From Stropharia rugosoannulata (taxonomy: Eukaryota; Basidiomycota; Agaricomycetes; Agaricales; Strophariaceae), in contig JANCIK010000006.1 of the NCBI GenBank assembly GCA_028532985.1, forward strand, positions 930,001 to 994,000: a stretch of DNA of 64,000 nucleotides, written 5' to 3'. The notes below the pieces were generated by a model. It was not told where the DNA came from. It worked only from the letters and a program-made list of their open reading frames with translations, and ran no database searches. Position 1 is the stretch's first letter, and each line of letters begins with the position of its first letter. The position numbers and the translations under genes were made by a program. This document shows, piece by piece, positions 24,021 to 35,138 of the stretch.

Positions 24021-24862
24021 CATCCCTGTAACGTAGCCTATGCATACAATTGTGTATCCATACTCAATTTAAATTCATTATCCTTTCTACCCAATTTCTA
24101 TCTGTATAATAATAACATCAGAAGTGTGAAATCAACCGCCTAGAGTATGAGCTCGAGACATATATATGTATCGTAACTCAATCGCAAACACCAAGACAGT
24201 GTTTGCGACGGGCTATTCTCCTCGTCTTCTTACATATGTACAGTGTTTTTTCTCGTATTTCTAACTGGATTTATACCATGTGAGATGTATAATATAGACA
24301 TAGGCCAGAATTAGAGATGAACACTTAGAAGTGAGGTGGTTTATGATTGTTGTATATTTCACCGAGTTGAGAACCATAGTTTCGTACTGAGTTTGATGTC
24401 CTATACCCTCAATTTACAGCCCTTTCTCAACCATGTTTTTCTATGCCAAATTGGTATCTGTAGGCGTGTTTATTGCTTGATATGAAGTATACCATGTTTT
24501 GTGGCCCTTGCATTGATATTTAATGAGGTACAGAGCATACGAAATCATCCACAAACGCATTTGCGACGGTTGCGACGGTTGCGACTTGCCTTTACGCTGC
24601 ATTCTATATCCACTTTACCATTAACACCGTCTCTATCACTCATGTTATCTGAGTTTCTTAGTGTCAAAAAATATATAATAGTCTTATATGCCTACATGAC
24701 GGTCTCGACTACAGTAATTTAGATCAGACAGTAGAAGTTGACCCCACATCCCCATGCTGTATGCTACCAAATGTTTCCTGATACTTAGCAATGAGTGCGT
24801 CTTTACTGCTACCCTGCAGCCGAAGTGTTTCCAACTCGCTCTCCAAGAGCTCCTTTGTTTCT
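24021..24862. other. Convergent intergenic region with a hairpin and 9-bp repeat
   Basis: No gene is seen. A stem CGCAAACAC / GTGTTTGCG with an 8-base loop lies near 24182-24207. A TTGCGACGG unit is repeated about three times near 24560-24587. The position between two gene 3' ends fits a terminator or termini of two transcription units. Confidence 0.6.
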
Positions 24863-26455
24863 TCACCTCTTGGAGGTGACGTTGAACCTTGAGTGTGTCT
24901 TTACGGCGTCCATTAGTTCATGCAAGACTGTGCAAAAGTAGGAACCAAATTCAGAGATCTCCTCTGATTCGTTGCGGATCCTGGGAGACGCATAATGCAG
25001 AGGCGGAACGCGGGATGTTGGATTCTGGGCACCAAAAAAGAGCCAGCAGCCGGTTTGCACGGACAAATCCTCGCACTGTACATACGACAATATTTGTCAA
25101 TGTAATTGAATGAATAAACGGATTACTTACACGAACTATCAAGCTGTTAACCGTCTCCGTGAAGTACCTATGACACTTATCACTATCCATAATCTCGTTG
25201 GGAAGTTGGTGGCCACGGTGTAATGCTAGAATGAAACAAAATGAGGCTGGTCTGATTTTGGATTGAGATAATTAGAGCATACATACAATGCTTGCTTGTA
25301 CCACGGTATAGTCCGTCAACATGGCCGTATATAGGGTTCGATGCTGTGGCACGAAGACGGTCTTTCTTTGATTTGTCAGATTTGCCAGTGTGCGGTTCAC
25401 CTCGAATTGGTGTGGTAAATGCTGAGTCGGCGTTTGAGGCGACCTCCTCGCGCATTGGGCTGCTATGAGCATCGGTTTAGTTCCACTATAGGAATTTTAT
25501 GTGAGAAATTGACTCATCTCACCTGTCATTTGCCCCTGATCCTGAATCTCTTGTTGGTAAATCAAACAAACCACGAGGTATCGCAGACGGAAGAGACATG
25601 GAATCGCTGCATATATCCGGCGCGTGAGTGCTCAAGCTGGCGAGATGTTGAGTGTGCAGATTTAATTCCTGCCATCATGAGTAAAATCGTATGTCATCGG
25701 ATAATGATCTAGTCACACCTGTAAGATATTTTGTTGAATCAGAAATGCCGATCCTTTCTTCGTGTGACTACATTGATCTCTAATTGGGCGACCAGGACAT
25801 ATGCTGCAGCGTGGAGGTGCTCTTGAGGCCGTGGGACTAGCATCTACCATCTGGTTGGTGCCAATCATGCTTGACGCTGCTGAGTTCTGGGTGACTAGCA
25901 TTGGATCCAAAGTCATAGGTCCAAGAGTCGCAGTCGTTTGTGGCTCCTCAGTATGCATCGCATTCTGTAGGAAATCGGGCTGACAGGTTTGTCAGGACTG
26001 AAACATGTAAAAGCATTTATAATAACAACAGACATACCGGTAGGAAGTGTAACGCCGTGCTTGATGGCAGAGGCTGCAGAAACGGCACGCCCGTAGTAAG
26101 ACTAGGTTCTGCAGGTTCCGCGACCACTCGAGTTGATGTTCTATGTGAGGATATGTCTTTATCTGTCTAAAGATTTGCCTTTCAAGAATGTTATTATTGA
26201 TAGACATGAAGTAGAAATATACCTGGGACTGTTGCTCTAAGTATACTCTTCCCGCCTTGGAATGGACACACTGGCTTTTCAATGGCCTTTTCTCGCACTT
26301 TGTGCAGCGGCTGGGTTGTCGACTTGCGGTCTAAGTATCACATTCAGAATCAGAAAGCAGTTTAAGAGACTGTCTATAGATAAACTTACCTTTGCTTTAG
26401 CTGGTGATGCCGTTGTGGCACGAGTCAATCTTCTACTACTTACTGTCTCGGTCAT
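24863..26455 (-). CDS. Hypothetical protein with two CxxC-x8-CxxH zinc-finger-like repeats, element gene e
   Basis: Eight exons join in frame from ATG 26455 to the stop at 24863, about 390 residues. Exon 1 is MTETVSSRRLTRATTASPAK. Exon 2 carries a motif with CTKC, eight residues, then CVHSK. Exon 4 carries a second copy (CSIC, eight residues, CSHTK) after a Pro/Thr-rich linker. In both copies the exon ends a few residues after a Gln pair, with a phase-0 intron, so motif and intron were duplicated together. The C-terminal part reads IMDSDKCHRYFTETVNSLIV and GCWLFFGAQNPTSRVPPLHY. I know no family with this pattern. Nucleic-acid binding is a guess. Confidence 0.7.
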
Positions 26456-26701
26456 TCCGCAATATCGAAGGCAGACGGGATAAAATCAAAGTGAGAGTCG
26501 CAGTGAATTGCGCCGTGGCAAAGCAGGATCGGACCATCAAAATATCACTGCACCGAAATTTCACAACCAGAAACCTTTTGCCTTGCGGGGAAATTCTACC
26601 ATTGATCAACTATATCCATTTAACTTGTCTCTGCCACAGGCGTCAATTGAGTGACTTCTTTATGGTTCTAATACATGCACTAAGTACTAGTCTAACCAAG
26701 T

Positions 26702-29700
26702 CTACAATGATCTAATTCTTTGACGGTTCCACACAGAAAGAAACGTCTTGGTATAAATAATAGCCCGCTCCTGTGACATATAAACCACCGGTTTTCGAAT
26801 TCGTAATATACCTCCGTTTCCGCATTCGGCCGCACTGGAATTAATGTACAGAAGAGTAGGATTAGTCGAGCAGTAAGTATTCAAAAACGAGGCATGGCCA
26901 CACTTTGTATGCCCTGTGGCATGGAAGACATCGATAACAAATAGGGTTTTAGAAAAGAATGCCGGTTCGCGTATCATGCAATAGGGCTGTAGAGCGCACG
27001 CAAAATCATATACAATGATTTTTGGTGCAGTTTTCCATCTTGTGTACACAGCCGAGAACACATCATTTCTCCCTTCAGCAGAAGGAATACAATGGAACCC
27101 ATAGCAGATGCTATGGGTACACCATATGCACATAATTCCACCAGTAAGTCGTGACTGACCGTGCTGCGTAGAATTTGTTGCATCCTTTGCCTCGACTCTC
27201 TTTCTTGGCAGAGTCTGGAAGATTTTCATACTTCATATTTGGATATCTTGGGCGATGTCGTACTTGAGGCATTCCGTAGAACGGTCCAGTCTGTATAACA
27301 ATTGTAAGCCATAGTACTACAGGAGAAAAATAAATAAAAGTACCTCTTGCCATCGATCCGTGGTTGAATATAAGGTGGGATCAATTTCAGCTGGTGGAGC
27401 GGGATATTTTTCGAGTTGACGAAGCACTGTTGATGCGCGCACATAAAGCCACAAACACAGCTTAATAGTATCAGGTTTGACAGTTCCTTCTTTCAGCTCA
27501 TGGTTAACAGTGTGGTACAAGGCTGGAATAGACGTCAAATGCGACACAAGCTTGGACAAGTCATGTTCCATGCCAGGAACCGCCGATGAAGCACAAAAAT
27601 AGCGCAGATCTTCTAACGCGGATCCATTCACCATCTGGAGACAGGTTTCCTCCGCTGCTATCTATTGAAATAAATCAGTGGAGCTCCGGTAAAATGACCG
27701 CTTTATATACACCAACCTGAAGAAACAATTTTTTGTATACTGTTGGAGCGGGTGCACCTCTCAGGATAGCACCGGTGCCGTAGCAACGGCTAAAAAGCTG
27801 TGATAGTGAGGCATCTACCTCATCTAACATTAATATAACGGAGGGAATGAGCTTGATCCTGTCCTGCATTGCCTTTAAGAGTTTTTGAGCCTTCTTCTGA
27901 GCCTTCTGACCCTTTCGAGTAGAATGTGCTTGAGTGGAAGATGCATCACTATCAGAGCTCAATTCAGAGTCACTCATAACATTTGGATTGACAATTGATG
28001 AGCTGGGATTTTCTGGTAAAGACAGTAGCAGCGGAGGCCCATTAAGAACACTGCGAATGGCGTCTCGTAATTGTAGGCTCGGAATAAACTGGAGTCCTGA
28101 CATTTGCTTGACGTTGTTCTTGTTGGGAGAGTCGGAATGGATTGTGGTGGGCGGACGCAGAGTGGGCCTGAGGTTACGGCGGTTAAATGCAAGTGTAACA
28201 CCGTCGACAATGATGGCTTCGGGATTGGGACCACACTCTGGACAGATCATGTCTTGATTGAATTGAACCAGTTGGATGTATGCAAACCAAGCAGCTCGGA
28301 ATAAGCGGTCACTGACAAAAGGAATACTTGAATTTCTGGCTTCATATCTCCTAGATATCACGGTGACCCACGCTATAAATGGTGTCTCAGAGGTTGTGAA
28401 TTGGTTGGTATAGTCGTCCAGGAGCTCGTGCGTCAACAGTGTTTTATTGTTAAAGTTAAACAGACCTAGTTGTTGACAGTCAGGTCCAATAAAACGACGT
28501 TTACACATTCCGCAACGCTGCACATCTATAGTTGTTTGAACAGCGCCAGTGAGTCCATATATTGTACATTCCATATGCAATGAGGCAGCAAAAGGATTAT
28601 ATGTTACTCTTGGGGATTGACAGCAGCAAGTCGACTGCTCATCAAGGGGGATTAAATCGAGGGGACGTGATGTCTCAAATAGAGGAGGCTGTACAACGAC
28701 TGGATCTGTAGAGATTTTAGCCCATGCAGGTGGTGGCAAGGGCATGTATGAAACGGCGCTTGCGCTTGCCTTAACATGCTGAGCTGGAGTAAAATCTATA
28801 GCAGAGGTGTACATGTGAGTAGAAAGCCATTAAATTGAGTCATATCTCGCATACCGTGTGAATACTCCAATGCCCCAGATCCCGCCTCCTCGTCGAAGGC
28901 ATTAGAACTGAAGTGTACATGCTGTTGGAGTGTATGACGTGCTTGCACAATATGCCAGCAGCTTGAAGCGCCCTGGTCTCTTGTACATTTCCATGTACCA
29001 CCACCCTTCTCGTCTCCACGGTGCTTGACAATTGCGCGCTGTTTGACTGTCATAGACAGCTCATGTGGAGCACCCGGTACAGAGAAGACAGAGTCGTATA
29101 TCCCATCCCGAGGTGTTTCATCCTTTGCACATAGAAAGGTGCGTCTATTGTCATCTAATCTCTCTATTAAATACCTATTGTCCAAGATATGAAAAGGCGT
29201 ACCAGGAAAGCACTGAAAAGGTGGAAAGTGTACGGATTGGAACTCAGAGAGATAAGAGATGTGAAAGCATTTCGAATGTCGTTTTCCTTGAGGACACTGG
29301 CAACCGATTCGGAATTCTTCACCGTGTTGGATACTCTGTACATGGACCCATCGCGACTGGATTGGATTGAGTAGATATTTAGTTGTATGTAAAACATAAG
29401 ACATACTAGAAGCGCCTCATTCCTGTCTGCATTCCATTCATTGGCCACAAACAAGTCTTCAGTGAGTCGAAGAAATGAACATTGATCGGATAGAACAGCT
29501 TCAATAAACAAGGCATAGTTTTCTTCATCGTTTTGTACATTGATCTCACTCTCTCCATCCATAGAAATATCAGGAGGACCGCCAGTAGGTGCAGCGGGCA
29601 TGGAGGTCTCTTGAAATGGCATAGAACTGTCCATGCTATACAGCAGTAAGTCTTCGCCGCCTAGATTAAACTGCTGAGGACTATTGGAAGGTAGTGTGGC

Positions 29701-29901
29701 ATGGATGGGCGGGGAGGGAGTAGACAAAGGCTTGGGATATGGTGCGTGCGTGTGCCTCTGGGCTTCACCAGCTGCTTTCTTCGAGCGACGAGACTGTTTG
29801 CGCCGTGGTGTAGTAATACTGATAGAAGAAGATTCATACACCACATGCTGTTTCGTTGACTTGGCGCGGTCGTATTGCAGGCGGACAGTATGTGATGCCA
29901 T
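26702..29901 (-). CDS. KDZ-superfamily transposase (SWIM-like finger, Cys clusters, DDE core; frameshifted)
   Basis: One long gene of at least five exons and roughly 1,000 residues. From MASHTVRLQYDRAKSTKQ at 29901 it passes a low-complexity N terminus to a SWIM-like finger (CQCPQGKRHSKCFH) near residue 200. Cysteine clusters of the CxC5/CxC6 type follow (CCCQSPR, CGMCKRRF, CPECGPNPEAIIVDGVTLAF). The catalytic half has GCNKFY, RLTGGIMCIWCTHSICYGFH, EGRNDVFSAVYTRW, YDFACALQPYC (first D), LFVIDVFHATGHTKC (second D), and INSSAAECGN (E), then RAIIYTKTFLSVWN. One extra base near 27166-27172 breaks the frame just before RLTGG. The KDZ class was described by Iyer and colleagues in fungi. It would cut and paste the surrounding element. 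Confidence 0.93.
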
Positions 29902-30254
29902 GACTTAGAAACTGCTAACAGCAAGTAGATTTATGAGATGTTCGTTGGATGTTTGCTCGCTCTATACAGCTCTTGGATGTAATCCCATCCTAGCCCAATT
30001 CTACCACTATCATTACTATGACGAGTTCACATATCTGATTCTATGGTAGAAGTCTACCACGTCTACAAGGTTGTGCAAATTCAACATATTTCTGTTAATG
30101 TGTAGTCAAATTTGCTCATGGAATATTCGTCGCTGTATCGCATAAAATCTCCATAGTATGGAATAGATTGTATGTAAATACACAGTGACTACAAGCTATT
30201 GATGTCGCCTCCTGAGCAATTAATCTAAAGTTAATTTAGTTACCTTTAAACAAG

Positions 30255-30848
30255 TCAGTACCTATTAATATTAATCACCAGTAAGTGCATTATGATACGC
30301 ACATTGGGGACTGTGAACCGATATTTGCACTGAGGGAAGTGCAGTGCGTTTTGAGACATCAAAAACAAGAACTCAATGTCCTCGTTCCGCCCATATAGTT
30401 CCCAATCCTGTTTTGAAGGGTGTCGCTCGTGATATCGAGAAAGTATGACTTCCTGTGATTGCCACAACTGTACCAGCAGATTATATGCCACTCGGGTCGC
30501 AGCGACTGAGAGCACATCCAGACCAAGACGCCTCTGCTCAATATAAAAGCTATAATGAACATCTACATTGAACTTAGACCATAACACACTTACAATATAC
30601 CGAGCAATTTGTGCAAGTACAGTCAGCCCTTCGATGTCAAAGTCATCTTCCGTCTGAGATGCAGCCGTGTCATCCTCAACAGTACATCGATAATTGAAGT
30701 ACATGTTGAAACTATCCAGTTCTTCACCATAGTAGAATAGTTGGTTATGCTGTTCACTTTGCGACATTAAGCAGGACAGTGTAACATCTTCTATGCTATC
30801 AGTTTTCTGCGGAGGGGTATTGGGATGAGGCAGTGGACGAGGGTACAT
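30255..30848 (-). CDS. Hypothetical protein, element gene f
   Basis: A mostly open leftward frame starts MYPRPLPHPNTPPQKTD at 30848, inside the edge of array 3. It has an acidic region (TVEDDTAASQTEDDFDIEG), then a helical part rich in large residues (VLSVAATRVAYNLLVQLW) and RYHERHPSKQDWELYGRNED. A possible intron near 30255-30300 (GTGCGT donor in VPN-V) would extend the end. No family is recognised. It could be a separate accessory gene or a 5' part of the KDZ transcript; the 350 bp gap and its own promoter-proximal array favour a separate gene. Confidence 0.55.
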   Translation of the reverse strand: MYPRPLPHPNTPPQKTDSIEDVTLSCLMSQSEQHNQLFYYGEELDSFNMYFNYRCTVEDDTAASQTEDDFDIEGLTVLAQIARYIVSVLWSKFNVDVHYSFYIEQRRLGLDVLSVAATRVAYNLLVQLWQSQEVILSRYHERHPSKQDWELYGRNEDIEFLFLMSQNALHFPQCKYRFTVPNVRIIMHLLVININRY

Positions 30849-30889
30849 GGGGCACCTGTTACAGTTGAGATCAGCGTGGTTCGAGGAAG

Positions 30890-32110
30890 GGGGGGTGGGC
30901 AACAGCGCACAGAATTCTACCACTGTGATACACACGCGCGCACGCCGTGCAGCTGTGAAATTTACCACGCTGACACATGCGGCGCGCCGTGGTATAATTC
31001 TACCAGAGCGTCGCGCGCCGCAGCAGTGGTAGAATTATACACTGCGACACACGCGGCGCACAGTGGTATAATTCTACTACCGCGACGCGCACGCCGTGCA
31101 GCAGTGAAATCAACCACGCTGACACACGCGGCACACAGTAGTACAATTCTACTACTGCGTTGCGCACGCCGTGCAGCTGGATATTTTCACCACGCTGACA
31201 TACGCGGCGCGCAGTGGTATATTTCTACAACAGCGACGCACACGCCGTGCAGCGGTATATTTCTACCACAGCGATGTGCACACCGTGCAGTGGTATATTT
31301 CTACCACAGCGACGCGCACACCGTGTAGTGGTAGAATTATACACTGCGACATACGCGGCGCGCAGTGGTATAATTCTACTACTGCGATGCACACGCCGTG
31401 CAGCTGGATTTTCTCACCATACTGACATGCGCGCCGCGCAGTGGTATATTTCTACTACAGCGACGCACACGCCGTGCAGTGGTATATTTCTACCACAGTG
31501 ACGCGCACACCGTGTAGTGGTAGAATTATATTACTGCGACGCGCACGCCATGCAGCTGTGAAATCTACCACGCTGACACACGCAGCGCACAGTAGTACAA
31601 TTCTACTACTGAGTTTCGCACGCCGTGCAGCTGGATTTTCTCACCATGCTGACATGCGCGCCGCGCAGTGGTATATTTCTACCACTGCGACGCACACACC
31701 GTGCAGCTGGATATTTTCACCACGCTGACACGCGCGGCGCGCAGTGGTATCCTTCTACCACAGCGTCGTGCACACCGTGTAGTGGTAGAATTATACACTG
31801 CGACGCGCACGCCATGCAGCTGTGAAATCTACCACGCTGACACACGCGGCGCGCAGTGGTATAATTCTACCACAGCGTCGTGCACGCCGTGCAGTGGTAG
31901 AATTATACACTGCGACACATGCGGCGCACAGTGGTATAATTCTACTACTGCAACGCGCACGCCATGCAGCTGTGAAATCTACCACGCTAACACACGCGGC
32001 ACGCAGTGGTATATTTCTACCACCGCGACGCATACACCATGCAGCTGGATATTTTCACCACGCTGACACGCGCTGCGCGCAGTGGTATTCTTCTACCATA
32101 AATGCAGAGT
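30890..32110. repeat. Palindromic satellite array 3 (~40 bp subunits)
   Basis: About thirty ~40 bp subunits alternate two GC-rich spacers (CGCGCACGCCGTGCAG and CACACGCGGCGCGCAG types) with cores such as CAGTGGTATAATTCTACCAC and GTGGTAGAATTATACACTG. Groups of subunits repeat as higher-order blocks. The core matches array 1. All frames running through it on the plus strand merely spell the repeat (ISTTATHTPCS-type peptides). It covers the start region of gene f and ends about 320 bp before the right inverted end. Confidence 0.92.
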
Positions 32111-32376
32111 ACAGTTATTGTGGTAGAATTCTGCAAGACAATGGGGGGGTGAAATTGGATGGACTCTGCCATTAGTTTGGTAACAGGCGCCCGTGGTAAA
32201 AATCCGCCATATACACAGGATACAGCATCATCTCGTACAAATTAATATGTGGTGGAATTCTGCAACGAAAATTGAAAAACAGCATCATTGGTAATACTAG
32301 ATAACGAGTTATGTATTGCAATACTACATTGGATACGGGGCAATGTGATACACCGTGATTATGTAACAGTCCGCAT
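32111..32376. other. Subterminal region of the KDZ element
   Basis: No gene is seen. Two more half-palindromes (GTGGTAGAATTCTGCAA near 32120; GTGGTGGAATTCTGCAA near 32250) continue the array motif as diverged single copies towards the right end. Confidence 0.5.
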
Positions 32377-32445
32377 CAAACCGGGGGTAAAATGGCTGGC
32401 ATGCTCGGGTGTCAATTGTAGGTAACACCCGGTACTTTATCCGGG
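32377..32445 (-). repeat. Right inverted end of the KDZ element (candidate)
   Basis: The reverse complement begins CCCGGATAAAGTACCGGG, one mismatch from the left end. About 50 bases in it has TTTTACCCCCGGTTTG, against TTTTCCCGGGTTTG on the left. The middle is diverged. Confidence 0.5.
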
Positions 32446-32540
32446 CATTACTGCCTGTCTATAACCCCGCAACAGACATACTACTCTCGTTATCGTCGCT
32501 TCCTTCTTTGTTCACCTTATCAGTCTGATTCTAGCTCTGC

Positions 32541-34440
32541 ATGTCAGTGCCCATAGATGCCTCGCCTGGTGAGTAGATCCCCCGCAACAGAAAGACGGTA
32601 CGCCTGCAAAGAATGCTGTTATATATGCTGTTATCTGTTTCAGTCGGGCTGAGCCCTACTATCGACTTCGTTGCGGGTACCATTGCTGTGCGTACTCCAT
32701 CCATCTCTTCGATCCCGAAATAAACCCAACCTGACGATCTGCGGACCACTGGCTTGGTTATGCACACAGGGCGCTGCGTCACTTGTGGTAGGGTTCCCCT
32801 TCGACACGGGTGCGTGGACCCTAGTACGACCGTCGCGATGAGACTCAGTGGGTATTCTTGTTAGTGAAGGTTCGCTTCCAGAGCCCCGAGGTCGCGGGAA
32901 AGTATCGGTCAACTGCACATGCGATTGCGACGATCGTGCGGGAGGAGCGCGTCTGGGGGTTGTATAAGGGCATTGCGTCTCCATTGGTATGTGTCTTTTC
33001 TTTCTTTCCTATACCACCGTCCCCCTACGCTTCCCGCCCACGTAAATACTTCACGATCCCAGTGGGCTTCAAATTCCTTCACGGAGTCGGCCTAAAGTCT
33101 GACCGGTTTCGATTCTACAGGCTGCGGTAGCTCTAATAAATGGGCTTGTATTTGCGTCATACCGCTTCTTCCTCAAACTTCAACTCCCCATAGCGGACAC
33201 AATTCCCTCCCTCGCCCAGATAGCTCTCGCAGGTGCGGGGTGCGGAATAGTCTCATCGTGCGTTTTATCCGGAATGTACAATTGCCGATATCTCACTACT
33301 TATACCCAAATGAAGGCTAGTTACAACTCCTACGGAACTCGTAAAGATCCGGCAACAAGCATCACTTATTCCTACCACTGCGCGCGCCGTAACGCGTCAG
33401 ATAGTGCGCGACGCAGGCGTGTTAGGACTTTACCGGGGCTTTTTCGTCACTGCACTGCGGGATTTCGGGTATGGCGCATACTTTGCTGCTGTGAGTTTTC
33501 TCTTTCTCTATCTATTCCATATCACCGGCCTATTATCGGCTGGAAGTCAAACCCAAATCAGGCTTTATCACGTATTCACCTCTCTGGTCCCTCTAGGCTT
33601 AACCTTCCTTTTATTGACTTGTACGCTCATGTGCTCATAATAGTACGAAGGCACACTACGCCTCCTCTCAACCCCGGGACACCCCGCATCCGAATCGGTA
33701 CCCGCTCTTCTTATTGCAGGTGGCGTTGCTGGCGTCGGTGAGTTTCCTAATCCACGGTTGTTACGGTCGCGATACAGTTCTGTGTTTTGACGTTTGTTCA
33801 CTGTTTCCTGTGCACAGTGGGTTGGGTGGCGACGTTCCCCTTGGACGTTATCAAGACACGGATGCAGGGGAGCACCCCGGTATGGGTTCCCGTACTCGTC
33901 CCCACTCCCTCCCCCGCAAACCTGCAGGTCCCGGTGGCGCATAGCGTGAGCGCGCTCCTGCATAAGGCGGAGCGTGCACCGCTACTTGGCAGAACGCACG
34001 TGCCTGCGGAGGTGACATCGGCGGGGACGGGGTCCGGCAGGCAGGCGGTTGGCCTAAGCCGGGAGTGAGCCAGGTGGCGGGTACGGGAGTGGGGACCGAG
34101 AAGGTGCGAATGGTTGATGTGAACCCGTACCGCGACGTGGGGCACCGCTGTCGCGTCGTACCGTGCCGAGGGCTCCGCGTATTCTGGAGGGGTTTAGCGC
34201 CGACTCTTTACGGTGAGTGCTCTTTTTCTGTACTTTTCTGTGTTGACCTGTATCCCCTTTTGTTCTCTTTGCGTTGCTCATTAATACGCGTCCTTCTTCA
34301 TTCCCCTCTGCAAACTTCATTTTTGATTGTCAACGCAAATGGTTCTTCAAACACTCGCTCTGATCTTGCTCGCCAGAGCAATACCCGTGAACATGGCCAC
34401 ATTCGCGACGTTCGAAGGAATAGTGACACTATTGACATAG
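32541..34440 (+). CDS. Mitochondrial carrier protein (SLC25 family), 3' part frameshifted
   Basis: An inner-membrane solute carrier with the threefold repeat. Repeat 1 reads IDFVAGTIA, GAASLVVGFPFDTVKVRFQS and GLYKGIASPL. Repeat 2 reads LAGAGCGIVS, then SLVTTPTELVKIRQQ and GLYRGFFVTALRDFGYGAYF. Repeat 3 reads IAGGVAGVVGWVATFPLDVI, KTRMQGS and VFWRGLAPTL. The last exon is RAIPVNMATFATFEGIVTLL-stop. PX(D/E)xx(K/R) signatures are present in all repeats. It is closest in style to ornithine/carnitine-type carriers. From about 34060 several one-base shifts occur (TGA at 34066; NPYR and LYR joins out of frame), so the last third is decayed or misassembled. The first exon is MSVPIDASP. It lies about 100 bp beyond the KDZ right end. 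Confidence 0.85.
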
Positions 34441-35138
34441 CTGCCGCGGTCGAAATTCGTGTCGCGCGATGTGGTGACCATATGGTGTTACATGCCACAT
34501 TGCCAGGCAGCTGCCTACATCACCGCTCCCCTCGAATGCATGAGTATAGCGATAGACTTGCACTTCAGGTATAAGAGTTTTTCGGTATCGCTACGTATAG
34601 AGTAGTATCACTGTCAGAGACTAAGTGGGAGGCAAAGTATATGTAGTAGGTATACTCGTTGACGTTCTAGTGTTAGGGGTGTAGGAATTACTATAATATA
34701 ATGTAAATTCACTGGGTGTACTAAATCAGCGGTCATAAAGAATTTGGGACAGGTCAGGTCATGGCTTTTGAAGGAGTTCGTATTTGAATAATATACAACA
34801 AGAAATTTGAATACTCAAAACATACGCTGAAACGGCATCGGATAATCCGGTTTCCGCAAGCAACAGCTCAAGAAGAGATTGAATGTATAAACTATTAGCG
34901 ATACTAACGGTAGCTGAAAAGTATAAATAAAGTCTAGAGTCGAACAAGATGTAGATGTGGTGAGAAAGACCTGTAGCACGATGAATGATCTACTGTCGAG
35001 CCTTACCGACGTTCTCAAAATTAATGACTGGCCCTGAAGTTCGCAATCATTTGCTGTATATTATGAGGCTTTTCTTGCGCGGGATATAAATAACTGCGGG
35101 AAGATATCACCTAATCGTTCGCGCGTACTTAAGAAGTT
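34441..35138. other. Intergenic, no supported gene
   Basis: AT-rich sequence with short frames only. A TATA-like GGGATATAAATA lies about 55 bases before the ATG at 35139. Confidence 0.45.

Larger units (their letters stand above)
16716..32445. mobile_element. Candidate giant KDZ transposon with accessory genes (~15.7 kb)
   Basis: The proposed unit is bounded by inverted ends sharing 17 of 18 bases (left CCCGGATAAAGCACCGGG at 16716; right its near reverse complement at 32428-32445). A second shared block lies ~55 bp inside each end. The interior is: array 1, three rightward genes, array 2, one rightward gene, then leftward genes including a KDZ transposase, then array 3. The same palindromic core (GAATTC flanked by GGTA/TACC or GGGA/TCCC) recurs in all arrays and near gene starts. 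No clear target duplication was found. A third copy of the end motif at 37569-37582 means the right boundary could be farther out. The KDZ gene is certain; the extent is inferred. Confidence 0.55.

Noticed and set aside
30825..32175. Many overlapping plus-strand open frames through array 3 encoding repeated Thr/Ala/Cys-rich peptides
   Set aside because: They are by-products of the repeat, are open in several frames at once, and have no start context or splice structure.
16716..32445. A TET/JBP dioxygenase gene, often carried by fungal KDZ elements
   Set aside because: I looked for an HxD...H oxygenase pattern in all six accessory genes and found none.
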